Shown here: positions 32,953 to 37,714 of the stretch, piece after piece
Position numbering within the stretch: position 1 is the stretch's first letter
Layout: every line of letters starts with the position of its first letter
From: JADFWK01 sp035527895
GTDB lineage: Bacteria > Desulfobacterota > DSM-4660 > Desulfatiglandales > B25-G16
DNA: 37,714 nucleotides
Direction: 5' to 3'
Assembly: GCA_035527895.1 (NCBI GenBank)
Contig: DATKZQ010000143.1
Coordinates: forward strand, 1-37,714
Notes under the pieces: model-generated
The model's database searches: none
Seen by the model: only the letters and a program-made list of their open reading frames with translations
What the model was told of the DNA's origin: nothing
Made by a program: the position numbers and the translations under genes

Positions 32953-33363
32953 ATGATTGGCTTGCTAGTGATAACCCACTGTCAGTTGGCAAAAGAACTC
33001 CTTGAAGCTGCCGAATTTATTATTGGCGCTATCGAGGCGGTGGAGCATGTCTCCATTGATGCATCAAAGGACAGCAAGAAGTTGCTGGAGAGCATTGAGA
33101 AAAAGATGGAGGCCCTGGATCAAGGGCAGGGTGTCTTGGTCCTCACCGACATGTTTGGCGGGACACCGTCGAATCTGGCCCTCTCCTTTCTAGATAGGGA
33201 TACTATAGAGGTGGTAACAGGCGTAAACCTACCCATGGTAATAGCCGTTGCCCACAGTAGGGAAGGGCACAGCCTGAGCGAGGTAGCAGATATGGCAATG
33301 ACGGCTGGTCGTCGAAGCATTTCTCTTGCCAGCGAATTACTAAAGCCCAAAGAAGAGAAATAA
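32953..33363 (+). CDS. Mannose-family PTS EIIA domain protein
   Basis: This 136-residue protein begins MIGLLVITHCQLAKELLEAA with the phosphoacceptor His9 and has VLVLTDMFGGTPSNLAL, the EIIA-Man dimer signature, plus VTGVNLPMVIAVA. As a stand-alone domain beside ptsN it probably takes part in a regulatory phosphorelay. HPr, enzyme I, HPr kinase and RapZ genes, often close by in related genomes, are not in this window. The ATG is 9 bp after ptsN. Confidence 0.9.
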   Translation: MIGLLVITHCQLAKELLEAAEFIIGAIEAVEHVSIDASKDSKKLLESIEKKMEALDQGQGVLVLTDMFGGTPSNLALSFLDRDTIEVVTGVNLPMVIAVAHSREGHSLSEVADMAMTAGRRSISLASELLKPKEEK

Positions 33364-33432
33364 GGTAAGCAGTATGCAAGAGATGGCGCTTGCTGATTAC
33401 TTCTTGCCGCATACCGTAAACAGGAGGCAGAC

Positions 33433-34440
33433 ATGGCAGTAAAGGTTGGGATTAACGGATTTGGGCGCATAGGAAGGATGGTTCTCCGGGCGGCCTATAA
33501 AAGGGATGATATCGTCATAGTAGCGGTCAACGATTTGACCGATCCTCATACCCTTGGCCACCTTTTGAAATACGATTCGGTGCATGGCAGACTTGATGCA
33601 GATGTCACCGTTGACAGGAACAGTATTATTGTTGACGGAAAGCAAATAGGGGTGATCTCGGAAAGGGATCCGAGCAAGCTCCCCTGGAAGGATCTTGGGG
33701 TTGATATTGTTCTCGAGTGTACAGGGCTTTTTAGGGACAGAGCCCAAGCCTCAAGGCATCTGGATGCCGGGGCCAAGAAGGTAGTGATTTCTGCTCCGGC
33801 CACCGATCCTGATATCACTGTGGTAATGGGAGTTAATCATAAGCAATATGACCCCAAAAGACACCACGTCATCTCGAATGCATCTTGTACAACGAATAGC
33901 CTGGCCCCCATCTGCAAGGTGCTATTAGACCAATTCGGGATTGAAAAAGGTCTCATGACAACCATACATTCCTATACCACTGATCAACGGCTTCTCGATT
34001 TTCCTCACAAGGACCTGAGAAGGGCACGAGCAGCTGCGCTTTCCATGATCCCGACCACAACGGGGGCTGCGAAGGCAGTTGCTCTCGTCATTCCCGAACT
34101 TGCCGGAAAGATGAATGGTATGGCCCTCAGGGTGCCCACCCCAAATGTGTCCTTAACCGATCTCGTGGTCCAGCTGGGCCGGTCTGCCTCCGCTCAAGAG
34201 GTAAACGAGGCCTTTGAGGAGGCCTCAAAGGGCAGCATGAAGGGGATTATTGAGTATTGCAATGAGCCCCTTGTTTCCAGTGATTTCAACGGAATTACCG
34301 CTTCCACCGTCATTGACGCTCTATCCACTATGGCCGTCGGGAAGGACATGGTCAAGGTTCTCGGATGGTATGATAATGAATTTGGCTATGCGAACAGGCT
34401 CGTAGATCTTGCCGCCTATGTAGCCAAAGGAGCGAGCTAA
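33433..34440 (+). CDS. gap: Glyceraldehyde-3-phosphate dehydrogenase
   Basis: The 335-residue NAD enzyme has GINGFGRIGRMVLRA, the catalytic Cys152 in SNASCTTNSLAP, THSYTTDQRLLD (general base His region), RRARAAALSMIPTTTGAAKA and WYDNEFGYANRLVDL. Asp/Leu in VNDLTDPHT suggests NAD preference. CAGGAGG precedes the ATG. tpiA follows 7 bp after the stop, forming a small glycolysis/gluconeogenesis unit after the PTS genes; pgk is not adjacent. Confidence 0.97.
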   Translation: MAVKVGINGFGRIGRMVLRAAYKRDDIVIVAVNDLTDPHTLGHLLKYDSVHGRLDADVTVDRNSIIVDGKQIGVISERDPSKLPWKDLGVDIVLECTGLFRDRAQASRHLDAGAKKVVISAPATDPDITVVMGVNHKQYDPKRHHVISNASCTTNSLAPICKVLLDQFGIEKGLMTTIHSYTTDQRLLDFPHKDLRRARAAALSMIPTTTGAAKAVALVIPELAGKMNGMALRVPTPNVSLTDLVVQLGRSASAQEVNEAFEEASKGSMKGIIEYCNEPLVSSDFNGITASTVIDALSTMAVGKDMVKVLGWYDNEFGYANRLVDLAAYVAKGAS

Positions 34441-34447
34441 GGGGGCC

Positions 34448-35218
34448 ATGAAAGACAGGAAACCTTTGATGGCAGCCAATTGGAAGATGAACCTTTCCCT
34501 TGGCGAGGCCAGAGAGCTCCTCAGCGCGATCAAGGAGGCCCACATCGATTTTGGCATGGTCGATGTACTCGTTGCACCTCCGTTTACCACCCTCCCACTG
34601 GCCTGCGAATTGTTAGATGGCACATCTGTATTTGTAGCAGGCCAGAACATGCATTGGGAGAAAAAAGGGGCTTTTACCGGAGAGATCTCTCCCCTGATGC
34701 TCAAGGAGATTGGGTGCAGCCACGTAATTCTGGGACACTCAGAAAGAAGGGCCCTTTTTTTCGAAACCAGCGAGCTTATCAATAAAAAGGCGCTCACCGC
34801 ACGAGAGGCGGGTTTGGTACCCATTATCTGTATTGGCGAGACCTTGGAGGAGAGGGAAGAGAAGAGGACCTTTGCCATAATTGAGACCCAGCTCAATGAA
34901 TCGCTGAAGCCCTTTCTTAAAAAGAGAAACCGCGGTGAGAACCTCATCCTGGCTTATGAGCCTGTATGGGCCATAGGAACGGGGAAAACCGCTACTCCCG
35001 TGCAGGCGCAAGAGGTGCATAGTTACATTAGAGATTGGCTGGTCAAGAACCTCGACCCCGGTATGGGAGATGACTTGAGGATATTGTACGGAGGAAGCGT
35101 AAAGCCCGACAATATTACAGAGCTCATGGCGCAGCCCGATATCGATGGCGCGCTGATTGGGGGCGCCAGTCTGAAGGCAGATTCATTCCTTTCCATAGTC
35201 AGATACGACGACAAGTAA
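34448..35218 (+). CDS. tpiA: Triose-phosphate isomerase
   Basis: The 256-residue enzyme interconverts dihydroxyacetone phosphate and glyceraldehyde-3-phosphate. MAANWKMNLSLGEA carries the catalytic Lys, VILGHSERRALF the His, AYEPVWAIGTGKTATP the Glu and flexible loop, and YGGSVKPDN plus GALIGGASLKADSF the phosphate-binding loops. It is tightly coupled to gap (7 bp, GGGGGG Shine-Dalgarno). secG, which often follows tpiA in related genomes, is absent. Confidence 0.97.
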   Translation: MKDRKPLMAANWKMNLSLGEARELLSAIKEAHIDFGMVDVLVAPPFTTLPLACELLDGTSVFVAGQNMHWEKKGAFTGEISPLMLKEIGCSHVILGHSERRALFFETSELINKKALTAREAGLVPIICIGETLEEREEKRTFAIIETQLNESLKPFLKKRNRGENLILAYEPVWAIGTGKTATPVQAQEVHSYIRDWLVKNLDPGMGDDLRILYGGSVKPDNITELMAQPDIDGALIGGASLKADSFLSIVRYDDK

Positions 35219-35631
35219 CCTCTTTCTTACACCCTCCAACTTGTTCATGCCTCTTTCGACCTTAAGCAGGATTGCAAATCTCGAAAATAGTTATCGTCGC
35301 TCATACACATTCCAACGAAAAAGGCTTTATCAAGGGTATTATAGTAAGTTCTCTTTTCTATGCTAGCTCGGATTATGCATGCACTCGAAAGCGTATCCAT
35401 GAGCAATCCCCCTTATTTCATAAATGCCGGCTAAACCACGGTGCCAAATTAATGAGTAGCCCCCATATTTCCAAGGGACGTCAAAATTTTGTCACGGAGT
35501 TACAGATTTTGCCTTCATGCATCTGTCCAATCGGACCAAAAACCCGGATGTGTCTTCTAAAATGCATTTATTGCGTTGATATAATTGATATTTTTTGATT
35601 TTCATGCGGGAATAGTTGGCATTCACTAAAG
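35219..35631. other. Non-coding stretch before the sigma-54 promoter
   Basis: About 410 bp with no supported gene; a 108-codon frame starting at a TTG (35272) lacks a ribosome-binding site and any recognisable motif. The region is AT-rich toward its end (TTGATATAATTGATATTTTTTG near 35577-35598), which would suit bending DNA between an enhancer and a -24/-12 promoter, but I cannot identify a binding site with confidence. Confidence 0.4.
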
Positions 35632-35647
35632 TTGGCACGTGTTTTGC
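35632..35647 (+). promoter_or_regulatory. Sigma-54 (-24/-12) promoter
   Basis: TTGGCACG (35632-35639), four bases, and TTGC (35644-35647) match the RpoN consensus YTGGCACG-N4-TTGC exactly, with the GG and GC elements at the required spacing. Transcription should begin about 12 bases after the GC, near 35659. It needs an enhancer-binding protein, none of which is encoded in the window. Downstream are a structured leader, then the ExeA-like and HD-GYP genes. Confidence 0.75.
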
Positions 35648-35658
35648 CGAAAAGAAAA

Positions 35659-35790
35659 GAGATGGCACTGTATCATCTCGCAAAATACCGAAAAATGAGG
35701 GCAACGGGAAGGGTGGTGCAAGATTTCAAGAGGGGGCAAGACGTCTCTCAGAGAGCGTGCCATCAAAGGGTGATCGCCCCCGAGAAATCT
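35659..35790 (+). ncRNA. Candidate structured leader or small RNA downstream of the sigma-54 promoter
   Basis: Starting at the predicted transcript end, GATGGCAC (35661-35668) is a perfect complement of GTGCCATC (35757-35764). GGGGGC (35732-35737) can pair with GCCCCC (35776-35781), and CTCTCAGAGAG at 35745-35755 forms a small hairpin. The first two helices interlock (pseudoknot topology) or are alternatives. No T-run terminator is seen, so a 5' leader of the operon starting at 35949 is as likely as a separate RNA. A 47-codon frame from 35662 is possible but unsupported. No known riboswitch motif was recognised. From about 35840 to 35935 the DNA is very AT-rich. Confidence 0.3.
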
Positions 35791-35948
35791 CCAAATTGTT
35801 TGTGACAGAAGTCCATCTTTCATTAGAACAAAAGTTGCAGCTTATCAGATGATATAAATTATATTAAATTTGTATTATTTTATTGATTTTTATCTAAAAA
35901 GATAATAATAAGACGGAAAAAGTACAGAATCCAACTAAAGGTCCTTCA

Positions 35949-36743
35949 ATGTACCTTGATTACTGGAATTTGAAGAAGTTTCCTTTCGAAAATGTCGCCG
36001 ATCCGTCTTTTTTCTATGTATCCCAGTCCCATGAAGAGGCCTTAAGCCGGCTGCTCTATGCCTCCCGGATGAGGAAGGGAGCGGCTATGTTGACCGGGGA
36101 TATCGGCTGCGGGAAGACCCTGATAAGCCGGGTATATCGGAATAAAATGAGGGAGGCAGGTGCTGAAGTGAGCCTTCTGGCCAATCCGCCTCAAAGACCC
36201 TTGGAGTTTCTGCAAGAAATACTTTATCGCATGGGTGTTGAAGACCCGCCTGATTCTAAAATGAAACTTCTGCAGATTCTCTACAAGAGAATGATCAACA
36301 ACATGCAACAGAATAAAGGAACCGTTATTGTCGTAGATGAGGCCCAGATCCTGCCGGAGGAGACCTTTGAGGAAGCAAGGCTTTTGCTCAATCTTCAGAA
36401 CAGCCACCGGTTTCTATTGACCCTGCTTTTGATCGGGCAACCGGAGTTGAGGGGCAAGGTAAAGCGGATGAGTGCATTTGATCAGAGAATACCCATCAGG
36501 TTCCATATACACCCCTTCAGTTTTGTGGATACCATTCGATACATCATGTTCAGAGAGAAAAAGGCAGGTTTTACGAAGAACATTTTTACCAAAAAGGCCA
36601 TCGAGCAAATATATGAGTACACCGGTGGCCTGCCCAGAAAAATAAACTCGGTTTGCGATATGAGCCTCTTGATTGCATTCAATAAGAAGAGAAAGATCAT
36701 CAATCCTCCAATCATTGAAAGTGTCATTGAGGATTTTGAATAA
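35949..36743 (+). CDS. ExeA/GspA-like AAA ATPase
   Basis: The 264-residue protein matches the ExeA/TniB-like ATPase group. The N-terminus MYLDYWNLKKFPFENVADPS is the usual opening of this family, Walker A is GDIGCGKT (50-57), Walker B is VIVVDEAQ (126-133), sensor-1 region LLLIGQPELRGKVK follows, and the C-terminal lid contains YTGGLPRKINSVCDMSLLIA. ExeA works with ExeB on peptidoglycan to place the type II secretion channel; stand-alone homologues appear near pilus, secretion or exopolysaccharide loci. There is no C-terminal membrane or PG-binding domain here, so the protein is probably cytoplasmic. The HD-GYP gene starts 2 bp after its stop, indicating a joint role. Confidence 0.85.
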   Translation: MYLDYWNLKKFPFENVADPSFFYVSQSHEEALSRLLYASRMRKGAAMLTGDIGCGKTLISRVYRNKMREAGAEVSLLANPPQRPLEFLQEILYRMGVEDPPDSKMKLLQILYKRMINNMQQNKGTVIVVDEAQILPEETFEEARLLLNLQNSHRFLLTLLLIGQPELRGKVKRMSAFDQRIPIRFHIHPFSFVDTIRYIMFREKKAGFTKNIFTKKAIEQIYEYTGGLPRKINSVCDMSLLIAFNKKRKIINPPIIESVIEDFE

Positions 36744-36745
36744 CA

Positions 36746-37714
36746 ATGGCGATCCGCTTCTCCAAAATCATAGAGAACGATACAAGGGCAGGGCCTAAGA
36801 AGAAGGTTCCCAGGCGTGAGGTGGCCCTCAGAAAGATCGGTATCCTCGATGAGGATGAAGTGGTTGAAAGAGATACTGCCAATGGGGCAGGCAAGTATTA
36901 TGAAAAGCTTTATAAACTTGCCGATCAGGTTCGAGCATGGGTCCAAAACGATGAGGTGATAAATATCGCCCTGATAACGCCTATCTTGGATTCTATGATC
37001 GAGAAAAATCTTACCGATCACGTGTACCATCATGCCACCTTCAAGGTTGACGAAGTAGAGGTAATGGCTGCCCACGCTATTGAGGTAACCCTCTTATCCA
37101 TCAAGATCGGCGTCGGTTTGAACTACGATGAGAAGCAACTCGCTGACCTAGCGATTCTCGCCTTCTTGCAGGATGTGGGCATGTATAAGATTCCCCCCGA
37201 TATCCTGGCCAAGAGAGGTACCTTGAGCAATCAAGAATTTAAGGAGATCCAGCGCCATCCGGAAATAAGTGCGGATATCCTTTCCCGTTTGGACGATAAC
37301 TATGGCTGGCTGGCCGAAGTGGCCCTCCAGGTTCACGAGAGGGCCGATGGCTCCGGGTATCCATTCGGTCTCAAGGGGGAAGAAATTCACGACTATGCCT
37401 CTATCATCGGCGTAGCAGATGTGTACTCGGCGATGATCCATGATAGGCCGTACCGGGAAAGGATTGAGCGAAACAGGGTAGTTCGGGCCATTATGGATTC
37501 TACCGGGGAAGCCTTCCCCACCTGGGTGGTAAAGGCATTCTTGAACCAGGTCTCTTTCTTTCCTCTCGGCAGCTACGTGAAGCTGAATGATCGCTCGCTC
37601 GGAAGGGTTGTCAACACGGACTCGGATTTTCCCCTCCGGCCTACGGTGGAGATACTGAACGACGACCACGGCAGTAGATTGCAAAAGGAGCGAATTGTTG
37701 ATCTATCTGAGCAA
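36746..37714 (+). CDS. HD-GYP domain protein with degenerate metal site (3' end outside window)
   Basis: At least 323 residues from the ATG at 36746. An N-terminal region of about 100 residues without recognised domain is followed by an HD-GYP core: AHAIEVTLLSIKIG (first His), LAFLQDVGMYKIPPDIL where the HD motif reads QD and the GK reads GM, HPEISADIL, VHERADGSGYP where the usual HHE reads VHE, and ADVYSAMIHDRPYR. HD-GYP enzymes hydrolyse cyclic di-GMP, but loss of the HD histidine and of one later His suggests a weakened or purely binding role. It is coupled to the ExeA-like gene and may link c-di-GMP to surface structures. The frame is open to the window end. Confidence 0.85.
   Translation, partial: MAIRFSKIIENDTRAGPKKKVPRREVALRKIGILDEDEVVERDTANGAGKYYEKLYKLADQVRAWVQNDEVINIALITPILDSMIEKNLTDHVYHHATFKVDEVEVMAAHAIEVTLLSIKIGVGLNYDEKQLADLAILAFLQDVGMYKIPPDILAKRGTLSNQEFKEIQRHPEISADILSRLDDNYGWLAEVALQVHERADGSGYPFGLKGEEIHDYASIIGVADVYSAMIHDRPYRERIERNRVVRAIMDSTGEAFPTWVVKAFLNQVSFFPLGSYVKLNDRSLGRVVNTDSDFPLRPTVEILNDDHGSRLQKERIVDLSEQ

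Noticed and set aside
35272..35598. 108-codon plus-strand frame after tpiA
   Set aside because: Starts at a TTG without Shine-Dalgarno, has scattered Cys/His with no motif, and is not SecG.
35659..35790. Possible c-di-GMP (GEMM) riboswitch ahead of the HD-GYP operon
   Set aside because: The conserved GEMM core segments are not present in the expected order; only generic helices are seen.
35616..35852. 78-codon plus-strand frame spanning the sigma-54 promoter
   Set aside because: It begins upstream of the -24/-12 element, so it could not be translated from that transcript; composition is not protein-like.
1..37714. CRISPR arrays, insertion-sequence transposases, prophage or attachment sites
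   Set aside because: No regularly spaced repeats and no transposase, integrase or phage structural motif was seen in any frame.

Overview
The window looks like a chromosomal segment of an anaerobic, Gram-negative bacterium of the former Deltaproteobacteria (Desulfobacterota and relatives). Evidence for this is the kdsA-lptC-lptA-lptB-rpoN-hpf-ptsN-EIIA(Man) block, a pyruvate/oxaloacetate carboxyltransferase subunit without a biotin domain, a UbiD/phenylphosphate-synthase type aromatic cluster, and an ExeA-like ATPase beside an HD-GYP protein. No species can be named from sequence reading alone.

Region 1 (1-10271, + strand) is an accessory catabolic region. It begins with two proteins resembling the two halves of PEP synthase (phenylphosphate-synthase-like PpsA, cut by the window edge, and PpsB). 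A UbiD-family (de)carboxylase, an orphan response regulator, a Tm-1-like/UPF0261 protein, an LpdD-like prenyl-FMN chaperone and a UbiX flavin prenyltransferase follow. Together they suggest ATP-dependent phosphorylation of a phenolic compound followed by prenyl-FMN-dependent carboxylation. A scar (C-terminal ProW fragment) and about 480 bp of non-coding DNA separate this from a thiolase/DUF35 pair. Between the response regulator and the Tm-1-like gene lie two tiny divergent ORFs with mirror-image ribosome-binding sites.

Region 2 (10354-18524, - strand) holds a LarA-like racemase and an FAD-linked D-lactate/glycolate-type oxidase. A cell-wall block follows: MurI, Mpl, a class-C beta-lactamase-fold serine hydrolase and an LD-carboxypeptidase. 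The end of the region contains the remnant of an unknown small gene.

Region 3 (18594-26282, + strand apart from the tRNA) holds malate dehydrogenase with a textbook terminator, a ComB-like phosphatase, thioredoxin reductase, and an enoyl-CoA hydratase with a dienoyl-CoA isomerase-type acid triad. It also holds an oversized divergent GlpX-fold protein, tRNA-Ala(GGC) on the - strand with its own promoter and terminator, and a carboxyltransferase subunit (PycB/OadA type). A frameshifted, N-terminally eroded homocysteine-biosynthesis (DUF39) pseudogene follows on the - strand.

Region 4 (27439-35218, + strand) is a core operon: KdsA, LptC, LptA, LptB (Kdo and LPS export), RpoN, HPF, two PTS EIIA proteins, GAPDH and triose-phosphate isomerase. 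Region 5 (35219-37714) starts with about 730 bp without a convincing gene. It carries a perfect sigma-54 promoter match followed by a structured leader, then an ExeA-like ATPase and a degenerate HD-GYP protein that runs off the window. The best candidates for something new are the phenolic carboxylation cluster with its embedded Tm-1-like, LpdD and micro-ORF elements, the oversized GlpX homologue, and the sigma-54-driven leader.
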